Shown here piece after piece: positions 48,504 to 60,572 of a stretch of DNA of 64,000 nt. Numbering within the stretch: the stretch's first letter is position 1; every line of letters starts with the position of its first letter. The notes under the pieces were generated by a model. That model had not been told where the DNA came from, did not search any database, and saw only the letters and a program-made list of their open reading frames with translations. A program made the position numbers and the translations under genes. This DNA comes from Epiperipatus broadwayi (taxonomy: Eukaryota > Onychophora > Udeonychophora > Euonychophora > Peripatidae), in assembly GCA_028023455.1 (NCBI GenBank), contig JAQFVV010000181.1:136501-200500 (forward strand). Reading direction: 5' to 3'.

Positions 48504-50258
48504 GTTTTAAGTCTTGATAAAAATGTATATACAAGTGCTGTCTCATACTCAGAAGTTGATGTTATTATTTCATATACGTATATATTTTAAAAAATTGAAA
48601 ATATTTTTATTTTTCCTACTATTTTTATTTTTTATTTTTAACAATTACTGATATTATAACTATTTTTACTGTGAAAAATGATTATTCTATTAGATCTTAA
48701 AAATAAAATTTTTAAATAGAATAATTTAATATTGGTTATATTACTTCTTTCACAGTCAAAAATTAAAATTCCAGGTATAATAAATATATTCAATTGTTAG
48801 TATTTATATTAAAAATTCTGTATATTTATACTTTTAATGTCTTCATAAAGGAGAAATAAAAAGAATGGAGATGGGATTTATATTTAGCTTATTAAAGGAT
48901 GTTAGATTGAGTGTATCTCTTGTGACGTTATACTTACTAGGAAAATATATTAGAGATAAATATTTAGACATAATGATGAGTCTTACAGGAAAATTAAAAT
49001 TCTTATGCAAAAAAAAAAATTGCCAGAATAAAATTTCATCTGAGCAATCTAAGTATCATCATGTTAGATGTGTGGAATTGACTTGTATATTTTACTAAAT
49101 TTTTATAATAACTCATTTTTGTCCTTAGAATCACCATCTCATTTGTGAATTGCTACTAAAATACTTTTAACGTATGCTATTTTTGAATACCATTGCTTAG
49201 AAATATTTGTATATTTTATAATGAAATATTATTTTATATAGCGCATGTGCATTGGCTTAATCGCTAATATCACTATTATATATTTTATGAAAATTTCAGT
49301 CTACTAATAGAATTGATCCATGTATATAATAGATATATAAACTGCTACCAGTTTTAAGAAAATATTAAAATTATTTTATTTTAATAAATATTAAACTTTT
49401 TGTTATTGCGAAAATATAGCCATATCAATTTAATAGCTTTCTCTATTCATTTTATATCTTAATTTCTAAATAAAAATTGTTTTAATCGATTACAAGAAAA
49501 GAATTATTTATTTGTTTTTATTAGATTTAAATAAAAATTAGGTTTAAAAATTGACTAATTATGTATCTTTGTTTACAATATGTTATTTTAATGCTAAAAT
49601 TGTAAAAATGTTATTATTTGTTTGTTTTCTGAATTTAAAAAAAAAAAAATTGTTTACAATAGAAAATATGATTTTTTTTTTAATTAAAAAAATAATTTTA
49701 TAATGACGATCCATAACGTGAAGTTGACATTACAATTAGTGTCCATATCTCACTACATAATTTATTGGAAGAGATTGTAAGATTTAATAAAAGTAGCAAA
49801 GTATTAATACAGAATTTAACATATATGTAAAATTATTATTTATGATCATTAAAAAATTATTTTGAATATGGTAAGCAGTTTTGTTTTAATTTGTTCTGTT
49901 TAGTTATTAAATATAAATGTGATCGCATTTATTTTATCTGGCACAATTAAGAAATAGTAACATTTATACAATCATTGTTTTTTTAGGGGAAAAAAAATTC
50001 TTCCTTATAACCTTTGTAACTAACGAATATCACCTGAATAATAAAAAGATTAAAATAAAATCGTTTTCAAGTGTGATTGTTTTTGCTTTTTCCCTCTTTC
50101 TTTTTTTTTTTTTGATTTTTTTAAATCAAACAATTCTCAAGAGAAACATAAATTGTCAAACTGGAATTGTATACTAGTGTTCAAATAATCAACTGATAAA
50201 GATTATTGGAGTTGTGATGTAATTCAAATAAAACGAATTTGACTAATAATCTCTACAA
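48504..50258. other. AT-rich DNA; small family Q fragment at ~49225-49275
   Basis: TTTATATAGCGCATGTGCATTGGCTTAAT-CGCTAAT near 49235 matches part of the element at 54560-55315. The 77-codon frame at 48865-49098 (MEMGFIFSLLKDVRLSVSLV and following) starts at ATG but has no recognisable domain. No other feature. Confidence 0.4.
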
Positions 50259-50372
50259 TATTTTTTTTTTTTTTAAGTGTCATAGCATCGGCCGGGACGC
50301 GAACCCGCAACCCGGGCAACTGCCTGCAAGTGCAAAGCAGTCGCGCTGACCTCTCGACCACCAATGCAAGAC
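50259..50372 (-). repeat. tRNA-derived SINE, best-preserved copy
   Basis: On the minus strand: head TGCATTGGTGGTCGAGAGGT-CAGCG (box A-like), GACTGCTTTGCACTTGCAGG, GCGGGTTCGCGTCCCGGCCG (box B), then GATGCTATGACACTT and a poly(A) tail (T-run at 50259-50274). It is GC-rich compared with its surroundings, so it is the least decayed of four copies. The source tRNA is uncertain. Confidence 0.8.
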
Positions 50373-51756
50373 AAGAATATTTACTCTTTTAAAATAAACA
50401 TATCGCTTGAAGACTGTTTATTTATATATATTATCAGGACCACCGTATGTTAGAGTACAGATTGTGCGAGTACAAAGGAGGTTCATTAACGTTGTCGTGT
50501 TAATTAATAAGATGTACATGTAAAGAAAAATGTTTAAATTTCTGAATTACTCTCTTATTAGAAACATGTTCTTATTATAAATATTTTTTATTTAAATATA
50601 AAAGGATTACTTTTTTACTAAGTCTTGTGACAATTGCTTGAAATAAATTATATACATATATTGCGCTATTACAATAAATTGAACAATTTGGACCATCTCA
50701 TCAAAAGTAAGCAATAATATATATATGAAAATATTTAGATTTCTGAATCTCTTTAGCTGAAAATTGTTTCCATCTATTTTGAATGAAACCTATGAAATCT
50801 AACTTTAAATATTCCCCCATATTTGAACATTTTATTTTTACAATTAAATCTTTTTACCATATAGTATATTGATAATCTTCACATTATTTTTTTACAAATA
50901 ATAATACACATTTTAAAATTAATACTTGACATAAAAATAAATTTTTAAACGGAACTTCTCAATTATAACAATTGCATTTGATGTCTTTGGATAAATTTAT
51001 CTATTCAAAAAATTACATGAACGAAATATGAAATAGTCATATTTCTATTCAAAATATTAATAGAACAAAGTAATAGGTATTTTAATTCTATGTTATTAAA
51101 ACTAAAATAAACTTAAGGTTAGTTATCATCAAGGAAATTTTTTTTTTTTTTTAAAAAAAAATTACTTTACCATTTAACAAAGTAATTAATTATATATTTG
51201 GAAAATAGAAACTACTTCTGTTATGCTATAAATGGTTTCAAAAAAATATTTTTGTGTTGTTGTCATTTATTATTTAAAATAAATCTTTTATAAACTTATT
51301 GTGTAAATAATCTTAATTTGTAAACAAATAATTGATAATTGAAATTTCCTGTGTTTAGTCTTGGGCTAAAACACAGCTGATTAGAAATTCTCCTTTCCCT
51401 TGTGATTAAACCACTCAACATCACACCATCACTAATGTATCCTTTTTTAAATTGTATATATTTTCTATTTGAAAATATATATTTTAGTTCAATATGATGA
51501 CGAACATTATTTTAAATACACCTAAAATATTTTGCAAAACAAATGAACAATGTACAGTAAAAATATGAGTCATATATCATATGACTCTATTCTCTTAAGC
51601 TTGTAAGTTATAAACAATGAGGATTGCCAATTCCTCAACAAGCTTTGTGTTAAAAGCTTAGCCAGAGAAAGCATTTAAAATATCTCTGTCAGGAATCCCC
51701 CCCCCAACCCCTGACCATGGTTTAATGAACAATGTGTTCTTTAATTTATCAAAAAT
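50373..51756. other. AT-rich DNA, no gene seen
   Basis: A C-run at about 51695. No exon or repeat family recognised. Confidence 0.45.
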
Positions 51757-51836
51757 CATCGCAGCTGCCTTGCAAGCAAGTAGTTGGTTGCAGATGGTTT
51801 TGGGTTCGCCTTCTGGCCGATGCTATGACATATGAA
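51757..51836 (+). repeat. tRNA-derived SINE-like repeat, 5'-truncated copy
   Basis: GCAGCTGCCTTGCAAGCAAG, TAGTTGGTTGCAGATGG and box B TGGGTTCGCCTTCTGGCCGA, followed by TGCTATGACATATG and an A-run. Box A is missing. Confidence 0.7.
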
Positions 51837-53307
51837 AAAAAAGTCTAACATCAGTAGATAATGTTGGGTTAGAAAAAAGTAAATAACTTTATTTATCTTA
51901 TTCTAGAAATTGTACTGAAACATAACATTGACAAAAAATAAAATATTACATAAAATTTAGATTGAGTATTTAGATAAAATATATTTCTGAAAAAAAAAAA
52001 AGATTACCAATTAAATGGTCTATATTAAGACAGAAGCTTAGTAATTTCAAAATACCCAAAGTAATTTTTAACTGTGGTATGCAAAACAGTGATCACCAAT
52101 CTTTTTTGGTCATTCTCCACCTAAGCATTTCTAAAATCCTTTTCCCTTATCCCTTGACATATAATTCTTATTATTTAAAAAGTGAACTCCTATTAATGTG
52201 GAAAAAGTCTAAAATCCCATTAACAAAAAACGACAATTAAATTCCAACGATGTTTCAAGCTCCTTAACTTACTCCAAGAAACAATAGAGAAGTAAAGACT
52301 ATTTAAATAAAAAAGACGCTGAGAAGAAGATGGTGTTGAAAGAGGAAAATTTAAAAAAAAAACATACTTAGCTTAATTTATGAATAATAAGTTATTGTAA
52401 CAATTAGTAGGCTTTCAAATTCAGTGTTAATAACTCGATCTCAAATTGTCCCTTTTAAAATCAAACATCCAACTGTAGAGTTTATGCATTATGTTGGGAA
52501 ACACTGATGTAAAGCATTATATAATAAAAATAAAATTCATAAAGGGTTTTAAATTATATTATTAATATAAAGTATAAATATTAAAGCAGCAATTAAATTG
52601 GGGATAAATTGACTTAATAGTAAAAAATAACGATGCTCTTACGTAAGTCAAATGAGTAAAAATGCAAAATCTAGTTGGTAAAAAAAAACTGTGTGACTTG
52701 AAAATCTTAAATTAACCTTTTATATTACAGTAAAATTTTAACTCCCAATAAGTTATTACCAATATTAAACTTTCGATCTAAATTTAGTGTTAACGTCACC
52801 ATATTTATCAATACAATTGATTTTGTTGGTCGTGTTCATTTTCTAAATGCAGAGCAAAGTACAAAGCAGATATTAATATTATTGTATTTTTGAATGTAAT
52901 AAATTTAAAATTTGAAATGCTTCTCAAAATAATAAATAATAATAATAAAAATCCAACAAATTTAAAATTTATACAACTTACAAAAACTTTATTTACATAT
53001 AGTAGACATATGAATCATAATTTATGTTAATCACACATTGGTACTTAAATATAACTTAAATTAAAATAAAATATGTATATATTATATACTAATAATACAC
53101 AATAATAAATAATAAAGCCAATAATTTAGTTAATATAATAATAAATTAAGTTAAATTAATTAAATCATAATTATTTAAAGAAATATGTTGTATATATATA
53201 TAACAAATCAATAAAAATAATATAATATTGTAAAATATTCAAATAAAATATTAAAACAGATAAGTCATCATTATTATTATTATATAGTGTTTAGTTATGT
53301 AATGAGT
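51837..53307. other. AT-rich DNA, no gene seen
   Basis: Very AT-rich from 52900 to 53280. Nothing recognised. Confidence 0.45.
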
Positions 53308-53402
53308 TTTTTTTTTATGGGTCAAAGCATCGGCCAGGAAGTAAGTGAACCCTGGACAACTGCTTGTAGGAAGCTGTGCTGACCACTCAACCACCAATGC
53401 TT
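53308..53402 (-). repeat. tRNA-derived SINE-like repeat, copy D
   Basis: Minus strand: GCATTGGTGGTTGAGTGGTC-AGC (box A), CTTCCTACAAGCAGTTGTCC, a damaged box B (GGGTTCACTTAC), CTGGCCGATGCTTTGACCC, and a short A-tail (T-run at 53308-53316). It is the same family as 35065, 50259 and 51757. Confidence 0.7.
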
Positions 53403-54559
53403 GACTGGATTTTTAATGTAATATATTGCTTAAAGTATACATTATATATATATTGGACCAAACAGACAACCCTTCATATCTGTCATCATATGGCACTATG
53501 AGATTTCTAGTCTAGAAAATTTATAATTTACTTATGATGGTATTAACTACCACTGCTCACCACACCTTTTCATTATATATATCAAAAATTGTTGCCAGAT
53601 CACAGGAATGGAAGATTCCTGACAAAATAACAATTGGTAAGGCAGATATCAGTAAAAAAAATACTAGATAAATCTAACAATTAATAAAGCAATATTTATT
53701 AACAATTTAATAACTAGTATATATTAATAATAGTGTTCAAATGCTAAAGTTATTTCAATCATAATATTAATTAACTTTTTTGGTTATTATGTAAGGTATT
53801 TGAAAGTTTATTATATTAACTTCTCCCTAATGTTACATTTATTACATTAACAATCCTTGAACTTTACAAAGGTCTGACAAATTATAGATGTTCATACATA
53901 TATATTCACTATAACATTAATTCATAATCAACAATCATCAGGTTTAATCACTATACAGATAAACGTGTGCTGACTATTACAAAGCAACGCATATATGCAT
54001 GCATTGGAGCCCACCATGAAAAACAAAAATAAGCCATGATTATAATTAGGCACAATTATAACCTGTGTTTAAAAGGAAAAACATATGAAAGCATGGGGGA
54101 AAAAATCACTTTAACCCAATGTGAAAATCAATAAGGACCACAAATTTCAAGCAGCAAATAAATCATGGGTTCAAACACATAATAATTAATAACTTATGCA
54201 AATGAACTTGGAAAGCAAAGGCCATTTTGCCCCATGCAAAATATCAAAAACCAACCTAACTACAGTGATCATCAGAAGACTAAAAGATAGGCCAAACATA
54301 TAATAAAGCATAGTGTGGTATATATAAGGAATCATTTTATACATGCATGCACACATATAGGCATATCTATTTTTTTTTACTTTAAGATATGTATGACTCA
54401 GGTTATTCAAAAAATGCCAATAATTCAAATAGCTCAATGATTTATATATACAAAATAGATGCACAGATTTTATATAAATCAAGTACAAATAGGTAAGGAT
54501 AATTTTAAAATCTTAAGGCATTATTAATTATTAATAAATCTAGACACTACAAAAACAAT
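53403..54559. other. AT-rich, G-poor DNA, no gene seen
   Basis: A 100-codon minus-strand frame (54186-54488) is rich in Y, L, S and C and has no recognisable domain; considered chance. Confidence 0.4.
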
Positions 54560-55315
54560 CTAAATCATTTTACCAATTATGTAAATGAGATATTTATTTT
54601 ATATAGTGCTATGTTTTCATAAACTGTAATAGTAATAATCAGCCATTAAGCTAATGCACATGCACTTTGTGGATTTTTAACTATAAATGAATACTCTCAC
54701 TTCCAAACATAAGATAAAGTCTTTGTGAAAAGATAGAATGAATCTATCTATCCTTTCAACCCAAATGTTTATATATGGGCAAAACTTAAGCATTTGGGAA
54801 TGAGAGGGTGAAGATGTTAAGCGATCACTTTAAATTGCTTTTACTATGCTTTTACAAATGATGCTTGCAAAATTTTATAGAATTTACATCATTCTTAGTT
54901 GAAATTAAACATATGTAAATGAGATATTTATTTTAAATATTAGCATTAATATTAATGCATTAGATTAATGGCTGATTATTACTATTACAGTTTATAAAAA
55001 CATTGAGCTATATAAAATAAATAACTCATTTACATATGTTTAATTTCAACTAAGAATAACATATTGTAAATTCTAGAAAATTTCACAATTGTCATTCATT
55101 CAGGCATAATACAAGTAATTTAAAATGATGACTTAACATCTTCACACTCTAATTCCCAAATGCTTAAAATTTGCCCATATATAAACATTTGGATTGAAAG
55201 GATAGATGGATTTATTCTATCTTTTTACAGACTTTATCTTGCATTTGGAAGTGAGAGTATTCATTTATAGTTAAAAATCTACAAAGCACATGTGCATTAG
55301 CTTAATGGCTGATTT
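54560..55315. mobile_element. Diverged family Q inverted array
   Basis: Forward arm: ATGTAAATGAGATATTTATT, AATCAGCCATTAAGCTAATG, CCTTTCAACCCAAATG, CATTCTTAGTTGAAATTAAA. Centred at about 54950, the sequence then runs in reverse (GGCTGATTATTACTATTACAG; TTTAATTTCAACTAAGAATA; GCATTAGCTTAATGGCTGAT). The order of elements matches the 334-bp monomer at 46503 (GCCTTTCAAGCTAATTGAGC; TCATTCTTACTGAAACTTAA), with considerable divergence. No flanking duplication was recognised. Confidence 0.75.
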
Positions 55316-56624
55316 AATACTTATGATTTTTTTTCTTTAAAATATTCTCACTAAAATAACCTAAATTGTAAATAACAATTGTAAAAGCAATGAGGGGGGT
55401 GCTTTAAATTCTTTCAAACAACTTTCTTTGAAACTTCATGAAGAAAAAAATATCTTTAGAAACACTTAAAATTATCAAATGTCAACTACAATAGGGTTTG
55501 AAAATAGGAGTATTACTAATATAATAAAAAATATAATAATACATGAAAGATATATAAAAAAAATTATCCAATAAATAAAACTAGAAATAATAAATTACAC
55601 CTTTTTTTAGATCAATTGATTACTGGTAAGTCTAAATAACAGTTTATTAAAAAAGTTTTATCTTAAGTCCAGAGCGGAATTGATCAAGGACTATTACTTT
55701 CTGGAAAAACTGAATTGATGTATATAAATGTTTATATACCCAGACATATAGATATTAGTTCCTGCATTTTTGGTTGTCTTGATAGGGTATTAGAGTTTGT
55801 CTTATAACTGCTTCATTAGCAAGAAGTGCATCTCTTCTAGTGTATCTTCAATGGAAGTAGTTAGCTTCTGTTGTTAGTCAGTCAACTGGCAATATTAAAT
55901 ATATGATGTCTACAGGTATGTTGAAAAGTAGGGTTCCATTTCCAGTGCTTTAGCAGCACATACTTTTAAACATGGTAGCTTTGGAAAAGTTCTGAATTCA
56001 TCATATAAAATGCAAGCAAAATAACTTGTGAAATTGGACTAGAATAGATTGAAACAAATTGCAGAATGAAGTGTAGAAAAGCAGAGTAGAAAGTAGAATA
56101 ATAATATAATATTCAGCTGGACTTTTTATATGCTGCAAGTTAATTTATTAGCCCATTCAAGAATTTCAAGGATTTCCCAGTTAGCAAGCCAATGATTACA
56201 TTTTTTAAAACCCAGATAAGCGAGAACTTTTTAATTAATATATTTACCGTTTTTTAAAAAATTAGATCAGTTTGGAATTTTTAAGTTAACAATACTTTAA
56301 AATAAGCAGCACTTAATAAAAGAAAAAAAAATTATTTAAAAGCTTTAAAAACAAACTAATTAGAAATTGATAATAATTTTAAGATTAAGTATTGTTCCCT
56401 GTAATATAAAAAAAATGTTTTGCAGTTTGATAAGAATAAACTGAACCAACATTATAAACATAAGTTTATCAATGTGTGCATATATATATAATTCTGCACC
56501 TATAAAAACAAAATTAAAACTGAAATTAAGCTTGTTCTTGGCCATCATAACATTTTACATGTACATTTAATATTTGGATAGCAAAGCTTTATCTCAATAT
56601 ATAAAGTATGTATAAGGTAAGTAG
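55316..56624. other. AT-rich DNA, no gene seen
   Basis: Somewhat higher complexity at 55740-56150, but no frame or repeat identified. Confidence 0.4.
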
Positions 56625-58024
56625 GTACTTTGGTATTAAAGCTGCAACATGAAGCCTGTATTAGATCTATTGTGCCTGTTCATATTTGTATCAATCCACT
56701 GATAACTTTGTAATCTTGTAATCTGACCAAAATAATATGTACTCAGATCTTGTACACAACATTTTTGGCAAAAAAAGATGTACATGGTATGTAAAGGCAT
56801 TATTTACAAAATTATCAGGGGGGGGGGGTTGATACAAATGTAAAACACGTACAGTAGGTCTAATACATGCTCCATGTTGCACTTCTAAAAATAAGTAAGA
56901 GTAAAAACTTAGTAAAATGTAATAAATATATGTATCATTTTGAATAAGCAATGTATGATTTAACAAATATATGTATCATTTTCAGTTAGAAAGATAGGAT
57001 TTTTAACAAAACATTCAAATATGTACAACTTTCAACACTAATAACTTTTAAGAATGATATTTGAAATTTAAAAAAAAAAAACACATGTGACCTGTTATCT
57101 TAATGAAATGTCAATTTTTGTTTCTCATTTTGAATAATAAATGTATAATTTTGGACAAGACATGTAAGTATGAGTTTCAATGCTAGCAACTTTTAAGAAT
57201 GACATTTGAAAATTTTAAAAAGAATGTGATTTGTAATCTTAATGAAATGACACCATTACACAAAAAAAATGTTACTTTAAATATGCAGTAAACAAAGAAT
57301 AAATGATTTTGGTTTTAAATAATTTTTATAGAAACACATTAACTATAGTGTATTAATACTTATCATACAACATAAATTGACACATTAAAAGCAAACTTTG
57401 GATGTGTAATATTACCACAGAAAATGGAGATTTGTACTAAAAAATTTCCCTCCAAAAATGTAGCACATGATTTGCAAAGGATACTGGGATTTCCACAGAT
57501 ATGCTTATAAATGTTTTTTTATAAAAAAAATAAACCAAAACCACAAAAAAATACACATTAATTATCAGACTTGATTTACATTTTATTATCTTGGCAGACA
57601 CATTTCTTTCATGTCATTCATTATTGTGATGAAGATGCCATCATTTAGGGTACTCTTCTCCATGTGATTTCTGCTGCATAGGAGTTCATGTGTTGTCTTG
57701 TTGTCTCTCATTTCTGCTTATTTTGCCATTTGGCAGAACCCCATAGTTTCTTAATATTTTGGTAAACTCCTATTTCTGGACTGACCAAATTATGTGTGAT
57801 TAACTTGGAAATGGTCATAACTGCCTTCATTTACTTAATCACTTTTAACAGAAAATGTTGAAGTATTACAAAAAAAAAGATCATGTTGATTAAAAAACAT
57901 GTTTTGTCATGTATCCTCACAGGGAATATTTCTTTCAATTTGACATCATCGTGACATTACACATTATTGTGGATGGGAAAAGGTCTCCTATCTCTTCTAC
58001 ATTGCAGCTTTAATACCAAAGTAC
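56625..58024. mobile_element. 1.4-kb element with 23-bp terminal inverted repeats
   Basis: GTACTTTGGTATTAAAGCTG-CAA at 56625-56647 is the exact reverse complement of 58002-58024. TAAGTA lies just outside on both sides but at slightly different offsets, so the target duplication is uncertain. The inside has no transposase frame; the 91-codon minus-strand frame at 56691-56966 is not recognisable. It may be a non-autonomous or internally decayed DNA transposon. Confidence 0.55.
56935..57270. repeat. Internal short tandem repeats
   Basis: ATATATGTATCATTTT occurs twice, near 56926 and 56968. ACTTTTAAGAATGA(T/C)ATTTGAAA followed by AATCTTAATGAAATG-like sequence occurs twice with a spacing of about 145 bp. 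This lies inside the 1.4-kb element. Confidence 0.6.
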
Positions 58025-58769
58025 TGATAAGTATTAATACATAGGCATCAATTTGTAAAATTTTGTTATATTTGGTATCTATCTTTATACAGAAAAGATC
58101 TAAGCTTTATAGTACTTCTGTTTTTAAATTTTTTACTACCAATTTATTTCAAATGTGATATTACTGAAATTGAATATATTATAAATGATCATTAAAATTT
58201 ATAATACATCATTGAATATAATAACAGTTTATATTTTGAAGAAATACTAGTAGCAAATTTTAGATTTATGTTAAATGATGTCAAAAGTTAATATTTTATT
58301 TAAATACATACACTATCTTAGAAATTAATAATGTCTAATATATTATAAAACATATATATTTTATATATGTATTTAAATATTTTTTGTAACAGAAAAAATA
58401 AATTTATATTCATATTTCAATCATATATTTCAACAACAATTTAAAAAATAATTAGCACTAACTTAATTGATTGTTCAGAATGTATATGAGTGCATGATGT
58501 ATATTCTTTTATATTTTTAAATTTAGAAATATTACTTTAAAATTCTTGTATAAAAATTCACAATATTTTTATTATTGAGAGCATTTATTATGATGTGATG
58601 CTAAATAAATAAAAGAAAAATGATTTATTTTGATATATATTATTTTATATTTTAATTTTTTTAAACTGTATATAATTTTATTTTAATACAAAAATATTTA
58701 TTTAATATTTTAAAATATAAATATTATGTAACTTGAAATATTTTAATTGTAATGAATCCCTAACTTTTT
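58025..58769. other. AT-rich DNA, no gene seen
   Basis: Nothing recognised. Confidence 0.45.
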
Positions 58770-59680
58770 GCACGTTATCACGGTGACAATGACTTAAATA
58801 TGATGTGGAAAATAAAAGTTTATAAATATAATTGAACTTACTTAGATACTTAACTTTATATTCATATAGACATTTATTCATATATTCCTATGCTTTATTT
58901 TAAAAATTATATGGATGTAGCCATGTTAAAAACAATGGGTTCAAATAATTAAAACATTTTTCTAAAAGGAAAAATCTTCGAAATTGTTTTTTAGCAACAT
59001 CTTATTTTTGACCATCATTTTTAAAAAAAATGTTTTTAAATTATTAGCAATAAAAATGCTTATAAATTACTTTTTCGAAAATTTGTAAAGGAAATGCTTC
59101 TAAACTTTATTAATTAAAATCAAAGTAGTGAAAAAAAGGAAAGAACCCACAATGGATAAACAATTTATTGAATACACATATGTGTGCAAATCTTTAATAT
59201 GAATCTACTTCAAGAAGAAAATCAGATATAAACATGAGTGAAAAAAGAACTTTTCACACATTTCTACAGTGAAAATAATTTAAATATGATTTGGGAAATA
59301 TAAATTTATAAATATAACTGAACTCACATAAACACTTATCTTCATATTTGTATAAGCATTTCTTCATATGATCCTATGTTTTATTTTAAAAATTATATGG
59401 ATTTAATCATGTCAAAACAATGGACTAAGAGAATTAAATATGTTTTCCTAGAAGGCAAATCTTTCTAAATTGCTTTTTAGTAACAACATATTTCGGAACA
59501 TCGTATCTTGGAACATCATTTAATTAAGCAAAAATATTTTAAAAGCATTAGAAATAAATTTTACTTATAAATTAATTTAGCCAAAATTCATAAAGAAAAC
59601 ATAGCTAAATTTTATCATGTAAAATTTAAGTACTTCAAGAAGGAAAAAACAAAAAACCCACAATGGATAAGCAACTTCAT
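58770..59680. repeat. Old direct duplication, ~0.49-0.51-kb period
   Basis: Matching landmarks: TTAAATATGAT(G/T)TGG(G/A)AAA; TTTTAAAAATTATATGGAT at about 58898 and 59384; ACCCACAATGGATAA at 59145 and 59656. Many substitutions and small indels separate the copies, so the duplication is not recent. No coding content. Confidence 0.75.
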
Positions 59681-60054
59681 GTATACTTATCTGTTTAACG
59701 ACTTTTCTTGGGAAAAAAGCAGCGTCATCGAATTCTTTAGAAAACATTGTGGAAATTATTTAAACAGAAAACTATAGATTGTTTTAAAGAAATGTAATCT
59801 TTTACTTGATATTTGTTTGCAGTTGTATTATTATAAAAAATAAAATAATTTTTATAAAGTATTTTTACCATATAGATGTGTTTACAAGGAAGTAATTTCA
59901 GAAAACAGGTATTGGTGTGAATTTTTGCTCATAAAGTAAGGTTTCTCTGAATTTTGATTAATATTTAGGAAGTTGTTTTTTATTGATAAAATAATATGTT
60001 TTGTTCAGTTTTAAAATATTTTTGATCTTCAGTGTCAATACATTTTTCTTATAT
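59681..60054. other. AT-rich DNA, no gene seen
   Basis: Nothing recognised. Confidence 0.4.
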
Positions 60055-60572
60055 TTGTATTTTTATATTGGACTATTTCCATAATCTAATATGAGTATTG
60101 AATGTCTTTAGAAAAAAAATAGTTTTATTTAATTATTCCAAATACATTCAACTTTTTGTAATAGCACATCAAACAGGATAGTATATGCATAACATTTTGA
60201 GAGATATTCTTCTCCCGTCTTCCTCAGGTGTTGCTGGCCTGACCAGTGACAGTGCTAGCATGGGATTTGAACCTGGACCCTTAGATTCTTGAGTATTGAA
60301 TTTTTTTAAGGTAACACTCTCACCAACTAAGCCATCCTGCTAAAGTCAACAGTTAGTAGAAATTTCATATACTTTTCATGAGGTTCATCCTGTTTTTTCC
60401 ACATTTTCCTAAGGAGAGAATAATACCTCTTGAAACGTTGTGCATATACTAACCTGTTGATGTGCTATTACTAACAGTTAAATGTATTTGGAATATTTAA
60501 ATAAAGTTAATTTTTTTAAAGGCATTCAATACTCATATTAGATTATGGAAATAGTCCAATATAAAAATACAA
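60055..60572. mobile_element. Fold-back element with tRNA-like centre
   Basis: Left arm (60055 to about 60223) and right arm (about 60414-60572) are reverse complements. Outer ends: TTGTATTTTTATATTGGACT / AGTCCAATATAAAAATACAA. Inner arms: CCAAATACATT / AATGTATTTGG, and TAATAGCACATCAA / TTGATGTGCTATTA. The loop region carries a tRNA-like sequence on the minus strand. No clear target-site duplication. Confidence 0.8.
60240..60342 (-). pseudogene. tRNA-like sequence / SINE head
   Basis: Minus strand: AGCAGGATGGCTTAGTTGGT-GAGAGTG (box A), an anticodon-arm-like CCTTA...TAAGG interrupted by extra AT-rich bases that include ATTCAATACTCA, then GGGTCCAGGTTCAAATCCCA (box B). The acceptor stem does not pair, so it is a tRNA-derived repeat rather than a working tRNA gene. 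Confidence 0.65.

Noticed and set aside
48865-49098. 77-codon frame starting with ATG
   Set aside because: No recognisable domain or conservation signal visible, and a poly-A run supplies its lysine block.
54186-54488. 100-codon minus-strand frame
   Set aside because: Y/L/S/C-rich composition, no domain and no splice context.
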